Of a stretch of 64,000 nt of DNA, positions 42,494 through 51,703 are shown in pieces. Under the pieces are notes generated by a model. It did not search any database. It was not told where the DNA came from and saw only the letters and a list, made by a program, of their open reading frames with translations. This DNA is from Bifidobacterium aerophilum (GTDB lineage: Bacteria > Actinomycetota > Actinomycetes > Actinomycetales > Bifidobacteriaceae): positions 27,265-91,264 of the forward strand of contig NZ_WHZW01000015.1 of the NCBI RefSeq assembly GCF_010667685.1. Reading direction: 5' to 3'. Every line of letters begins with the position of its first letter. Position 1 is the stretch's first letter. Both the position numbers and the translations under genes were made by a program.

Positions 42494-44671
42494 TCAGAAC
42501 CTGGCGTCGCCGCGGATCCACAACGGCACGTAGTCGTAGCCGACGTGCGATTCGCGCCGCCACGCGCCGGCCGCGAGCTCGACCGTCTCGCCGGTGAACC
42601 AGTTCGTCCACTTGCCCGCCGGCAGGTAGTATTCCACGTCGCCCGCGCGCGAGAACACAGGAGCGACCAGCAGGTCGGGGCCGAACATGTATTGGCGGTC
42701 GAGCTGCCATGCGGCCGGATCATCGGGGAACTCCATGAACATCGGACGCATGATCGGCGTGCCGTGCTCGTGCGCCTCCTCGCCGAAGCGCACGAGGTAC
42801 GGCAGCAGGCGCTGCTTGAGCTTTGTGAACTCGCGCAGCACCTCGACCGCGCTCTGCCCCTCCGGAATCTCACGGCCGTGCTCGCGGTCCCAGTCGTCGA
42901 ACAGCCACGGCACGCGATACAGGCGCGAGCCGTGCAGACGCGAATGCGAGCTGAGCAGGCCGAACGCCACCCAGCGCTTGTACACATCGGAATCGGGCAC
43001 GGTGTCCTCGAAGCCGCCGATGTCGTGGCTCCAGTAGCCGAATCCGGAGCTCAGCAGAGACAGTCCGCCGCGCAGGCTCTGCGCCATCGCCTCGAACGTG
43101 GATTCGCAGTCGCCGCCCCAGTGCACGGGCTGCATCTGCCCGCCGACCGTCGCCGAACGCGCATACAGCACCGCCTCGCCGGTGCCGCGCTCCTCCTCGA
43201 TCGCCTCGAACACGGCCTGGTTGTACAGCTGCGTGAACCAGTTGTGCATGAGCGCCGGATCGGTGCCGTCATGCCAGACGACGCCGCGCGACGGGATGCG
43301 TTCGCCGAAGTCGGTCTTGATCGCATCGACGCCCTGCCGCAGCAGGCCCTTGATCTTGCCTTTGAACCATTCGCGCGCGGCCGGGTTGGTCACGTCGATG
43401 ATGCCCATGCCGGATTCCCACATGTCGGTGCGCCAGACCTTGCCGTCGGTGCGCTTGAGCAGGTAGCCGGCCGCCGCGGCCTCGTCGTAGACGGCGGATT
43501 CCTGGCCGATGTACGGGTTCGTCCACACGCAGATGTGCAGGCCGAATTCGTCGTGGAAGCGCTTGAGCATGGCTTCGGGGTTCGGGAACTGGTCCTCGTC
43601 CCAGGTGAAGTCGCACAGCTGGAACGGCTTCATCCAGAAGCAGTCGTAGTGGAAGGCGTTCAGCGGGATGTCGAGGTCGCGCATGCGGCTGACCATCTCG
43701 GAGACGGTCGCCTCGTCGTAATCCGTGGTGAACGAGGTGGACAGCCACAGGCCGTAGCTCCATTCCGGCACGATCGGCGGGCGACCGGTGAGCGCGGTGT
43801 AGCGGTCGAGGATCTCCTTGGGGCTCCGCCCGCGGATGACGAAGAACTCAACCGATTCACCAGGCACGGAGAACTGCACGGCCGCGGCGTTTTCGGTGCC
43901 GACCTCGAACGAGACGTGGCCACGATGGTTGACGAGCACGCCGTAGCCGCGGTTGGTCAGGTAGAACGGGATGTTCTTGTAGCCCTGCTCGCTTTGCGTG
44001 CCACCGTCCGCGTTCCAGATGTCAACGGTCTGGCCGTTCTTGACGAACGGGCCGAAATGCTCGCCGAAGCCGTAGACGTTTTCGCCGACGCCGAGACCCA
44101 GCTGGACGCGCATGTACCGGTCGGACTCGTCGGCGGCGAGACCGGTTTCGCTGGCGCCGAATTCGCCGACCGGTTCGCTGGCGACGGGCGCGTTCGCGTC
44201 GAGCGTGAAGTGGGCGATCGCACGGCCGTTCGCCGCAGTGAGCGGCGTTTCGTCGCCGCTGGCCGGGTCGAGTCCGAGGAAGCTCATCGCGAACGGAGCT
44301 CCCTTGGCGATGGCGACCTTGAGATCGCCGGCGGTCAGCGTGCCGTCGCCGGTCGTCTCGTCGATGGATGCCTCGCCGACCGAGGCTTCGTCGCCGGGGA
44401 CGATCGGGAAGCCCTGTCCGACCGATTCGCCACGCCAGCGTTCGATGTTGACGCGGGCCACGCCCTCCATCGGCGAGGAGACGGTGATGGTGAACGAGGC
44501 GAGGTTCATGGTGTGGCCGATCGAAGCGATCCGCGTGCTCGGCACCAGCGCGCGCAGCGCCGACGACGCCGGGCCGTCGCCGTATGCGGTGGTCGTGATG
44601 CGGTAGGTTTCCTCGCTGGCCGCGCGCTGCACATGCGGGCGGACGCACCAGTAGCCGTCAGTGAACTTCAT
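42494..44671 (-). CDS. alpha-xylosidase/alpha-glucosidase (GH31, YicI-like)
   Basis: This enzyme removes non-reducing alpha-xylosyl or glucosyl residues from imported oligosaccharides. The 725-residue product has the N-terminal beta-sandwich, the nucleophile Asp454 in AIKTDFGERIP, and acid/base Asp in HWGGDCEST. The SYGLWLSTSF and DCFWMKPFQLCDF pair is typical of YicI. It stops at VPLWIRGDARF, short of the family C-terminal part. The same frame continues open for 24 more codons past the TGA (42422-42493). The regulatory palindrome at 44782 sits before the start. Divergent gene at 44866 shares that operator. Confidence 0.92.
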   Translation of the reverse strand: MKFTDGYWCVRPHVQRAASEETYRITTTAYGDGPASSALRALVPSTRIASIGHTMNLASFTITVSSPMEGVARVNIERWRGESVGQGFPIVPGDEASVGEASIDETTGDGTLTAGDLKVAIAKGAPFAMSFLGLDPASGDETPLTAANGRAIAHFTLDANAPVASEPVGEFGASETGLAADESDRYMRVQLGLGVGENVYGFGEHFGPFVKNGQTVDIWNADGGTQSEQGYKNIPFYLTNRGYGVLVNHRGHVSFEVGTENAAAVQFSVPGESVEFFVIRGRSPKEILDRYTALTGRPPIVPEWSYGLWLSTSFTTDYDEATVSEMVSRMRDLDIPLNAFHYDCFWMKPFQLCDFTWDEDQFPNPEAMLKRFHDEFGLHICVWTNPYIGQESAVYDEAAAAGYLLKRTDGKVWRTDMWESGMGIIDVTNPAAREWFKGKIKGLLRQGVDAIKTDFGERIPSRGVVWHDGTDPALMHNWFTQLYNQAVFEAIEEERGTGEAVLYARSATVGGQMQPVHWGGDCESTFEAMAQSLRGGLSLLSSGFGYWSHDIGGFEDTVPDSDVYKRWVAFGLLSSHSRLHGSRLYRVPWLFDDWDREHGREIPEGQSAVEVLREFTKLKQRLLPYLVRFGEEAHEHGTPIMRPMFMEFPDDPAAWQLDRQYMFGPDLLVAPVFSRAGDVEYYLPAGKWTNWFTGETVELAAGAWRRESHVGYDYVPLWIRGDARF

Positions 44672-44781
44672 CGTCGCTCCTTCGTTGGATCGCTGCCGAT
44701 CGGGTCGTCCGTCATGCCCGTCTTCCGCGATCCGAGCACGACGGTTCCGTCGGCAGAACTCTATCGTCGACCCCAGTATAT

Positions 44782-44795
44782 CTTAATCGGTTAAG
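44782..44795. promoter_or_regulatory. LacI-type operator in GH31/44866 divergent region
   Basis: CTTAATCGGTTAAG is a near-palindrome related to TTAACCGGTTAA. It lies between the GH31 start (44671) and the start of the tethered protein (44866), so one site could control both. Confidence 0.65.
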
Positions 44796-44865
44796 CAACA
44801 CACGGTTTGTGCGCTATACTGAAGGCGTTCACTTACGATTTTGAGCAACGGCAAGGATGCACCAC

Positions 44866-45663
44866 ATGGCTTCTCAGCAGCACGACGACGGCCGCGACCG
44901 GCCTCACCCGCGCGGAGGCGGCGCCATCAGCGACGAGCAGGCCGACGCCATCGACGCACTGTCCGGCGACATCGCCTACCGCGGCAAGTCGCGTCTCGCC
45001 ATCCTCGCGGCATTGCCGCCGGAGCGCAAATGGCCGTATTTCCGCGACGAACTGCTCGCCAGAACGGCGGCGATCGTCGCGGCCGTCGCCATCGTCATCT
45101 ATCTGGCCGTGCAGATCCTCACGCCGCAGGCCGCGCCGCAACTGACCGTCGCCGTAATGCAGGGCGCGCTCGGCGATCAGGACGCGGCGGCCTTGCAGAC
45201 CAATGTGGCTCAAGCGCTTAAGCTCCCCGAGGGACGCAAGGGCGGTGTGCGCGTCGACACCGGCTACGACCTGAACGACAGCGCCAGTCTGAGCAAGCTG
45301 CAGACGCTGCTGTCCGCCCACGAGATCGACATGATCATCGCGTCGCCGTCCGACTTCGAACAGCTCGCCGGCTTCGGCTATTTCCGACCGCTGACGAAAG
45401 CGCTTGACGACCCGCTGCGCACGGAACTGAAGGATGCGTTCACGACGTTCGCCGGCTACGACGATTCGAAAGACACCGACATCGACTACGACGGTTCCGG
45501 CAAGGGGGCGAGCGCGCCGTACGGGCTCGCACTGGCGGATGCGCCGCGATGGAGCGCACTGGGGTCCGCCGACAAGGACGCGCTGGCCGGGTTCGTCCTG
45601 GACTCCCCCAACGGCGACAACGCGCAACGCTTCATCGCATACCTCACCGACCGCGACCGGTGA
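44866..45663 (+). CDS. single-span membrane protein with binding-protein-like extracellular domain
   Basis: No known family was recognised. The 265-residue product has a charged N-terminal tail of about 60 residues, one membrane helix (RTAAIVAAVAIVIYLAVQIL, about 69-88) and an extracellular part. The outer part has short runs reminiscent of periplasmic binding proteins (EIDMIIASPSDFEQLAGFGY, then FRPLTKAL), but it is much smaller than a true binding protein. GCAAGGA precedes the ATG at 44866. Its partner at 45721 is a DUF624 protein. The pair lies next to GH31 under a shared operator. It may help capture or sense oligosaccharides near the importer. Confidence 0.7.
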   Translation: MASQQHDDGRDRPHPRGGGAISDEQADAIDALSGDIAYRGKSRLAILAALPPERKWPYFRDELLARTAAIVAAVAIVIYLAVQILTPQAAPQLTVAVMQGALGDQDAAALQTNVAQALKLPEGRKGGVRVDTGYDLNDSASLSKLQTLLSAHEIDMIIASPSDFEQLAGFGYFRPLTKALDDPLRTELKDAFTTFAGYDDSKDTDIDYDGSGKGASAPYGLALADAPRWSALGSADKDALAGFVLDSPNGDNAQRFIAYLTDRDR

Positions 45664-45720
45664 CAGACGCAACCGACGACGGCAACCGACGGCGGCAACC
45701 GCATACGAAAGGCAGGCATC

Positions 45721-46389
45721 ATGCGCATCTTCGATCAGGACAATCCGTTCAACGACTTCATGTCCCGCGTGGGCGATCTCGCGATGATCAACGTCGCCTG
45801 GCTGGTCTGCTGTCTGCCCGTGGTGACGATCGGCGCGTCCACCGCGGCGATGTTCGAGGTCGTGCGCGCGTTGCACGAAGGCCGCGACGGCCATGTGATC
45901 CGCCGGTTCGGCCGCGCGTTCACGCGACGGTTCGGCGTCTCGCTCGCGTTGGAGCTGATCGCCGCCGCGTTCATCGCGCTGGGCACGTTCGACCTGTGGT
46001 ATCTGACCAAGCAGGTCGCGGACACGACGATGGCGTCGCTCGGATACGGGATCACCGTCGCCCTCGCGCTGATCGTATTGGCCGGCGCCGGATTCGCGTT
46101 CCCGGTCACGTCGAGGTCAAAGCTCGGCGTGGGCGAGCAGATCGCGCAGTCGTTCCGCGTGGCCCTCGCCCATCCGCTGACCGCGCTGATCGTGCTCGTA
46201 CTCAACCTGCTGCCGGTCGTGATCGCCGTGTTCGTACCTGGCGGATTCGCGTTCGTCACGTTCTTCTGGGGGCTGCTGTTCACGGCCGCGAGCGCGTGGA
46301 TCACCGTCTACCTGATGCTGCGCGCCGGCATCATCGCCCTGCCGGCCGATCCCGACGTGGAGACGCCGACGTCAGAGTCAGAAGAATAG
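45721..46389 (+). CDS. DUF624/YesL-family membrane protein
   Basis: The 222-residue product has four or five membrane helices and the family N terminus MRIFDQDNPFNDFMSRVGDL. The conserved WLVCCLPVVTIGASTAAMF and later FVTFFWGLLFTAASAW regions follow. YesL-type genes commonly sit in carbohydrate-utilisation clusters of Firmicutes and bifidobacteria. Their mechanism is unknown. It begins 57 bp after the tethered protein and probably belongs to the same operon. GAAAGGCAGG precedes the ATG at 45721. Confidence 0.85.
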   Translation: MRIFDQDNPFNDFMSRVGDLAMINVAWLVCCLPVVTIGASTAAMFEVVRALHEGRDGHVIRRFGRAFTRRFGVSLALELIAAAFIALGTFDLWYLTKQVADTTMASLGYGITVALALIVLAGAGFAFPVTSRSKLGVGEQIAQSFRVALAHPLTALIVLVLNLLPVVIAVFVPGGFAFVTFFWGLLFTAASAWITVYLMLRAGIIALPADPDVETPTSESEE

Positions 46390-46412
46390 TCGCTGCCAAC
46401 CCTACCTCCGTC

Positions 46413-46501
46413 TTTTCTGCCTCATTTTTCTGCATCACCGAACGTTTTCTGCCTCATTTTGATACACTTTGATGCAGAAAAACTCGTCGTGAGGCAGAAA
46501 G
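46413..46501 (+). promoter_or_regulatory. five copies of a 12-bp motif before the Fic gene
   Basis: TTTTCTGCCTCA (46413-46424), TTTTCTGCATCA (46426-46437) and TTTTCTGCCTCA (46445-46456) run on the plus strand. TGATGCAGAAAA (46470-46481) and TGAGGCAGAAAG (46490-46501) are the reverse motif. They end 16 bp before the Fic start. Such a cluster suggests a cooperative operator for an autoregulator with a winged-helix. Confidence 0.7.
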
Positions 46502-46516
46502 CGAGCAGTACATTCC

Positions 46517-47608
46517 ATGCACCAATTCGACTATGCGTGCGCCGCGGAATCGCTGCTCACCCCGCATATCGCCCGTCTGCTCACCACCATTCACGAGGCA
46601 AAAGGACGTCAGAACGTCCAGATCGACATGCGTCCCGAAGCGGTACGCACCTTGGTGGACGTCGCGCGCATCCAAAGCACCGACGCATCGAACCGCATCG
46701 AAGGCATCGCCACCAGCGACCGCCGTCTCAACGCATTGATGCTCAAGACCGTCACGCCACGCAACCGGGACGAGGAGGAGATCGCAGGATACCGTGATGT
46801 GCTGGCCCTGATCCACGACAACCACGACTACATCCCGCTGACGCCGAACGTCATCCTGCAGCTGCATCGCGACCTGTTCCGACATACCCCGCTGGCGTTC
46901 GGAGGACGATTCAAGGACAGCGACAACGTCATCGTGGAACGGAGTACCGACGGCACGCAAACGGTCCGTTTCGCCCCGCCGTCCGCGCTCATGACGCCGG
47001 AGCTCATCACCCGGGCCTGCGACGCGTTCAATGAGGCGGTCGGGAACGAACATGTGGACCCGCTGCTAGCGATCGCCATGTTCACGTTCGATTTCACCTG
47101 CATCCACCCGTTCAACGACGGCAACGGACGCATGAGCCGCCTGCTCACATTGTTGCTGATGTACCGCAACGGTTTTGAAATCGGCAAGTACATCAGCATC
47201 GAGCACATCATCGAGCAGACGAAAGACACGTACTACGACGCCCTCGCCGCCAGTACGCGCGGGTGGAACGACAGTGTCAACGACTACGCGCCGTTCGCGC
47301 AATACCTGCTCGGCACGATACTGACCGCATACCGGGAGTTCGACGAACGGATCGGCCAACTGATCACGCCGACCGGCGCCGGAACCGACGGACACCCAGG
47401 AACCGCAACGACCAAGCCGTCGAGCGAACGCCGGATCGCCGCACTGTTCGAGCGAACGCTGTCCCCGATGTCAAAGGCGGATGTGCTCGCGCAACTGCCC
47501 GACATCAGCGTCTCCACCGTCGAGCGAACGCTGAAGCGCATGCTCGACGCGGGAGAGATCACCAAAATCGGCGCCGGACGGGCCACGCGCTATGTCAGCA
47601 AGCGGTAG
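46517..47608 (+). CDS. Fic-domain AMP-transferase with winged-helix C terminus
   Basis: This enzyme transfers AMP (or a related group) to a protein hydroxyl. The 363-residue product has the active motif H197-PFNDGNGRMSR (197-208) and the N-terminal inhibitory helix S58-x3-E62-G63 of class II Fic proteins. A C-terminal winged-helix (about 310-363: ADVLAQLPDISVSTVERTLK, then LDAGEITKIGAGRATRYV) follows. Its own autoinhibition and DNA-binding tail suggest transcriptional autoregulation through the five upstream repeats. It is not preceded by a typical strong Shine-Dalgarno. No partner antitoxin gene is present, as the inhibitory helix is in the same chain. Confidence 0.88.
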   Translation: MHQFDYACAAESLLTPHIARLLTTIHEAKGRQNVQIDMRPEAVRTLVDVARIQSTDASNRIEGIATSDRRLNALMLKTVTPRNRDEEEIAGYRDVLALIHDNHDYIPLTPNVILQLHRDLFRHTPLAFGGRFKDSDNVIVERSTDGTQTVRFAPPSALMTPELITRACDAFNEAVGNEHVDPLLAIAMFTFDFTCIHPFNDGNGRMSRLLTLLLMYRNGFEIGKYISIEHIIEQTKDTYYDALAASTRGWNDSVNDYAPFAQYLLGTILTAYREFDERIGQLITPTGAGTDGHPGTATTKPSSERRIAALFERTLSPMSKADVLAQLPDISVSTVERTLKRMLDAGEITKIGAGRATRYVSKR

Positions 47609-47682
47609 GCGACACGCACGATCGCAAACGGCCCGTTCGTCCGCGGCAGACACCCCGGCCCATCTGGACCAGCCCGCAAACC

Positions 47683-48705
47683 CTACCCGACGAGCGGACC
47701 GCTGGACTCGCGGAAGACGAGTTCGCTGGCCTCTTCGGTATAGGAGTCGACCTGCTTGCCGTCGATGAGGTCGAGCAGCATGCGCGCGGCGCGCTTGCCG
47801 TGCGTCACGACGTCGCGGCTGAGCGCGGTGATGCTCGGCGCGCTGACGGAGCACAGGAACGAATCGTCCCACGAGATGATCGACAGCCGGTCGGGCACGG
47901 AGACGCCCATGGCGTTGGCGGCCTTTACGGCGGCGAGCGCCATCACGTCGTTGTCGTAGATGATCGCGGTCGGCGGCTTGGACAGCGACAGCAGGCGTTC
48001 GGTGCAGCGCTGGCCTTCCGCAGGCGAATAGTTGGTGTGGAAGCAGCTGTACTGCACGTCCAGTTCGGCGGTTTCCTCCATAAACGCGTTGTCGCGGATG
48101 AACGTGTGGCCGTACCGTTCGGGGCCGGCGATGCGCGCGATGCGCTGGTGGCCGAGTTCGTGGCAGTAGTCGACGAGCAGGTGCGCGGCGCCCTGTTCGT
48201 CGTCGGCGAGGCTGGCCAGTCCGCCGGCCATCGTACTGTCGCACAGCAGCAGCACGGGCATTTCGGGGTGTTCCGCGAACAGTTCGACGCGCGGATCGCC
48301 CAGTTCGATGTTCATGAGCAGCACGCCGTCGACCGCGCCGGTGGCGATCCATTCCTTGAGCACGTCCATTTCGGACTGCTGGCTGTGCGAGGAGCGCACG
48401 AGCAGCGAATAGCCTTCGGCCTCAAGTTCCGCGGTCAGGCCGGCGATGAGCTCCATCGTGTAGGTTTCGACGGACAGCACGTGCGTGTCGTAGGTGAGCA
48501 CCAGTCCGATCGACTGGGTGCTGGCGTTGGACAGCGCCTTGGCCGCACTGTTGGGCTTCCAGCCCATCTTGTCGGCGACCTTGAGCACCTTGTCGCGCGT
48601 GGCGGCGGAGACGCCGGGCTTGTCGTTGAGCGCGTAGGAAACCGCGCTGCTGGAGACGCCGGCCGCTTTGGCCACGTCGGAAATAGTCACCTTTGACTTC
48701 AGCAT
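47683..48705 (-). CDS. LacI-family transcriptional regulator
   Basis: This is the probable regulator of the glycan island. The 340-residue product has the LacI helix-turn-helix (TISDVAKAAGVSSSAVSYAL, 7-26) and hinge (SNASTQSIGLVL), followed by a periplasmic-binding-like effector domain. Effector-domain parts are visible in VDGVLLMNIELGDP and AVKAANAMGVSVPDRLSIIS. It ends the minus-strand order importer - beta-mannosidase - regulator. Sites of AACCGGT type occur before several of the island's divergent genes (44782, 55345, 55596, 60406). The link between this protein and these sites is inferred. The effector is presumably an oligosaccharide. Confidence 0.9.
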   Translation of the reverse strand: MLKSKVTISDVAKAAGVSSSAVSYALNDKPGVSAATRDKVLKVADKMGWKPNSAAKALSNASTQSIGLVLTYDTHVLSVETYTMELIAGLTAELEAEGYSLLVRSSHSQQSEMDVLKEWIATGAVDGVLLMNIELGDPRVELFAEHPEMPVLLLCDSTMAGGLASLADDEQGAAHLLVDYCHELGHQRIARIAGPERYGHTFIRDNAFMEETAELDVQYSCFHTNYSPAEGQRCTERLLSLSKPPTAIIYDNDVMALAAVKAANAMGVSVPDRLSIISWDDSFLCSVSAPSITALSRDVVTHGKRAARMLLDLIDGKQVDSYTEEASELVFRESSGPLVG

Positions 48706-48750
48706 GGTTTCCTTACTCCTTCCTTGGTGAAGTCCTCTGTCACTTCGGGG

Positions 48751-48787
48751 CCGTGGTGCCGGTCCAAGACCAGGGCCGGCACCACGG
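48751..48787 (-). terminator. hairpin between beta-mannosidase and lacI
   Basis: CCGTGGTGCCGG and CCGGCACCACGG are perfectly complementary over 12 bp with a 13-nt loop. It lies 41 bp past the beta-mannosidase stop and 46 bp before the LacI start, so LacI may have its own promoter. Confidence 0.65.
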
Positions 48788-48827
48788 ATAAGCCGGTATT
48801 CATTCTACCGGCGACATACCGCGTACT

Positions 48828-51569
48828 TTACCGCTTGAGGTCGTTGGCGGTACGCAGCACGTTCGGCGCGGCGAACGCGGCAGGATCGAGTCCGACGGCG
48901 GCCGTGACGTGCCACGTCACCGACTCTCCCGGCAGCAGCGTGACCAGTCCGCCATCGATTGTCGCGGTCTGATCGACCTTGTCGACCATGCAGAACACGT
49001 CGCGCGCGTAGGCCTTCGCGGTGACGGTCAGGTCGTAGCCGTCGCCGGCGGCCGTGACGGTCGCCTCGATCGGCTCGCGGTCGAGGTTCTGGTCGATCAC
49101 GTCGGCCGGGTTGTAGATCGCGCGGGCGAACTCGCCGTCGCAATCACCGTCAGCCGCAGCGGCAGCCGGCGTCGCGACGAGGATCTCGCCGTTCGGATCA
49201 TCGAACGTCGCGACCGTCTCGTCGAGCGCGAGCGTCACATGGCCCGGCTTGCCGGCCTCGAACGCGACGTCGAAGACCTGCGACGCGAGCACCGTGCCGG
49301 CGAGGTCGCGGCGTTCCACCGTCCACGTTCCCGTCCACGCCGAAAGCGTGTCGTTCGCCACGACGAGCGCCAGGTGATCGGTCGCGGTCGGCACGCCCTC
49401 CCAGCTGTGCTCCTCGCGGTACTGCTCGCTCGTGCGCGGCTGGATCGTGGCGAAGCGAGGCGCGAAGAAGTCGCGCGACGCGTACCACAGGGGCTTGCGG
49501 TGGCCGTAGTAGTCGACGGCCGCCCACGAGACGACCGGCCAGTCGTCGTTGAGCTGCCAGATCAGCGCGCCCGCGTTGACCGGCTCGAGCGAACGCATAT
49601 GCTCGACTCCGAAGCGGAGCGCCTGCGCCTGCTGCAGCTGGCACGCCCAATGCCAGTCCTCGATCGACGCCCACTCGTCGGTCGGGATAAGCCAGCTGTG
49701 CTCGCCATCGGACGGCTTGCCGTTGACCACGCCGCCGTAGCTCACGTCGTTGATGTTGCCCGGCGTCAGGTGCGAACGCATGCCGCGGGCCAGCTTGATG
49801 TTGCCGCCCATGGCCTTCTGGTGCACGAGCATCTGCTTGCCGAACGGCTCGAGCTTCTCGTCGTGTACGACGCGGGTGAGCGTGCTGAACGCCGGCGGCG
49901 CCTGGTAGCCGAACTCGTCGGCGAAGCGCGGCGTGTAGTCGGCGTACTTGCGGTAGTCGACGCGGTTCCACACATCCCAGATGTGCATGGTGCCGTCGAC
50001 GTCCTTGTTCGCGTCGACGAACTTGGTGAAGCTCATCGGCGAGCTCGGCAGATAGACGTGCGTCGGGTCAAGCTCGGCGAGCAGCTTCGGGAACAGGTCG
50101 GCGTAGTAGTAGTCGCCCCAGCCCTTTTCGCCGTAGCCGTACTCGTTGGCCGGCTTGTCGTCGTCGCGCAGGGCCTGCTTGAAGCCGCCCCACTCGGAGT
50201 AGGCGACGTAGTTCTCGTTCGAGCCGTTCCACACGGTCAGGCTCGGGTGCGGGGCGAGACGGGTGATGTGCTCGCGCGCCTCGGCCTCGATCTCGGCCTT
50301 GGTGCCGGCGTCCTCCGGATAGGCGGCGCAGGCGAGCATGAAGTCCTGCCAGACCATGACGCCCAGCTCGTCGGCCAGGTCGTAGAACTCGTCGGATTCG
50401 TAGATGCTGCCGCCCCAGGCGCGCACCATGTTCGAGTTGGATTCGACGAGATCCTTGAATCGCGCCGCGTAGAACGCCTTGTCGCCGCGCGACAGGAACG
50501 CGTCGATCGGCACCCAGTTGTAGCCGCGCGCGTGCACCGGCACGTCGTTGACGTAGATCTGGAACGGGCGGCCGATCTCGTCGGCGCGCGTGTCGACGTG
50601 GACGGTGCGGAAGCCGACGCGGCCGGTCCACTTCGCGTCCGGCACGACGGCGTCGGACGCGACGGCAGACGTGACGGTTACGTCGTACAGCGGCTGCTCG
50701 CCGTAGCCGAGCGGCCACCAGCGGCGCACGTCCGGCACGACGGCGGTCAGCGTCGCGGTGTCACGGCCGTACTCGACCTCGCCGGTCACGGTCACGTCCG
50801 CGCCGAACCCGGCCACGGTCACGCTCACCGGCACCGGTTTCTGCTGCACGTGCGCGTCGGCCGAGGTCATCACGCGGCCTTCGCCCTCGCGTTCGATCTC
50901 GACGGTGGTCGTGAGCACGCCGGAACCGTCGGCGCGCACGTCGACGAGCGGGCGCACGGCCTTGAACCGCACGCCGGACCACGAGTCGATGCCGATCTCG
51001 CGCCACATGCCGGCGTTCGCGACGTCGATGCCCCAGTCCCAGCCGAACTGATAGCTGGGCTTGCGCAGCTGGTTGAACGCGTGGTGCTCGGTGTGCGGAT
51101 AGTAGCCGAGTTCGCGTTCGCGGCGGTCGGATTCGCGCACGGACGACGCGAAGGTGACGGTCAGCGTGTTCTCGCCGTCACGCAGCTGGCCGAGCGCGTC
51201 CCAGCGGTAGGAGCGGTGGTAATTCTGCGCGTAGCCGACGAGCTGGCCGTTGATCGCGACGGTGGCGACGGTGTCGAGGCCGTACGCGACGAGGTCGTGG
51301 CGGGTCTTGCCGTCCGCATGCCATTCGAACGTGGTCTCGAACTGCCAGTCGACGTCGCCGATCCACTGCTGACGGTTCTCGTTGTCGCCGTCGAACGGCT
51401 CGTCGATGAGACCGGCGCGGAGCAGGTCGAGCGTGACCTCGCCGGGCACGGTGGCCGGGATGCCGGCGGCGATCGCGTCGCGGACTTCGGCCGGGGCGAC
51501 CTGCGGGTTGAGCGCGCGGACCGTCCAGCCCTGCGTGAGGGAACGGAAGGTTTCTGGGGTGTGGGTCAT
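48828..51569 (-). CDS. beta-mannosidase (GH2)
   Basis: This enzyme removes terminal beta-mannose from manno-oligosaccharides or N-glycan cores. The 913-residue cytosolic product has the GH2 N-terminal jelly roll, immunoglobulin-like domains, then a catalytic barrel with acid/base Glu452 in WNGSNENYV and nucleophile Glu552 in FADEFGYQAPP. FGWDWGIDV in the N-terminal part is typical of the mannosidase branch. The ATG at 51569 has AAGGAC 8 nt upstream; the longer open frame upstream runs into the permease region and is not coding. Ordered after the permease and before LacI. Confidence 0.93.
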   Translation of the reverse strand: MTHTPETFRSLTQGWTVRALNPQVAPAEVRDAIAAGIPATVPGEVTLDLLRAGLIDEPFDGDNENRQQWIGDVDWQFETTFEWHADGKTRHDLVAYGLDTVATVAINGQLVGYAQNYHRSYRWDALGQLRDGENTLTVTFASSVRESDRRERELGYYPHTEHHAFNQLRKPSYQFGWDWGIDVANAGMWREIGIDSWSGVRFKAVRPLVDVRADGSGVLTTTVEIEREGEGRVMTSADAHVQQKPVPVSVTVAGFGADVTVTGEVEYGRDTATLTAVVPDVRRWWPLGYGEQPLYDVTVTSAVASDAVVPDAKWTGRVGFRTVHVDTRADEIGRPFQIYVNDVPVHARGYNWVPIDAFLSRGDKAFYAARFKDLVESNSNMVRAWGGSIYESDEFYDLADELGVMVWQDFMLACAAYPEDAGTKAEIEAEAREHITRLAPHPSLTVWNGSNENYVAYSEWGGFKQALRDDDKPANEYGYGEKGWGDYYYADLFPKLLAELDPTHVYLPSSPMSFTKFVDANKDVDGTMHIWDVWNRVDYRKYADYTPRFADEFGYQAPPAFSTLTRVVHDEKLEPFGKQMLVHQKAMGGNIKLARGMRSHLTPGNINDVSYGGVVNGKPSDGEHSWLIPTDEWASIEDWHWACQLQQAQALRFGVEHMRSLEPVNAGALIWQLNDDWPVVSWAAVDYYGHRKPLWYASRDFFAPRFATIQPRTSEQYREEHSWEGVPTATDHLALVVANDTLSAWTGTWTVERRDLAGTVLASQVFDVAFEAGKPGHVTLALDETVATFDDPNGEILVATPAAAAADGDCDGEFARAIYNPADVIDQNLDREPIEATVTAAGDGYDLTVTAKAYARDVFCMVDKVDQTATIDGGLVTLLPGESVTWHVTAAVGLDPAAFAAPNVLRTANDLKR

Positions 51570-51666
51570 GATGAACGTCCTTGTGGTCGGTATGGGCCGC
51601 TCGCCGGCGGGGCGGGGCGCCGGCAGCGGCCTGGTTGCTTGAATTGTATGCGATTGATATGCCGGA

Positions 51667-51691
51667 GGGCTCCCCGTTTGCGAGGGAGCCC
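51667..51691 (-). terminator. hairpin between inner permease and beta-mannosidase
   Basis: GGGCTCCC and GGGAGCCC pair over 8 bp with a 9-nt loop, 13 bp past the permease stop. No strong T-run follows, so readthrough into the mannosidase gene is likely. Confidence 0.5.
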
Positions 51692-51703
51692 CGTCGGCGG
51701 CCG

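Noticed and set aside
42494..44671. GH31 gene as a pseudogene
   Set aside because: All catalytic residues are present and only the extreme C terminus is short, so it is treated as functional with an odd end.
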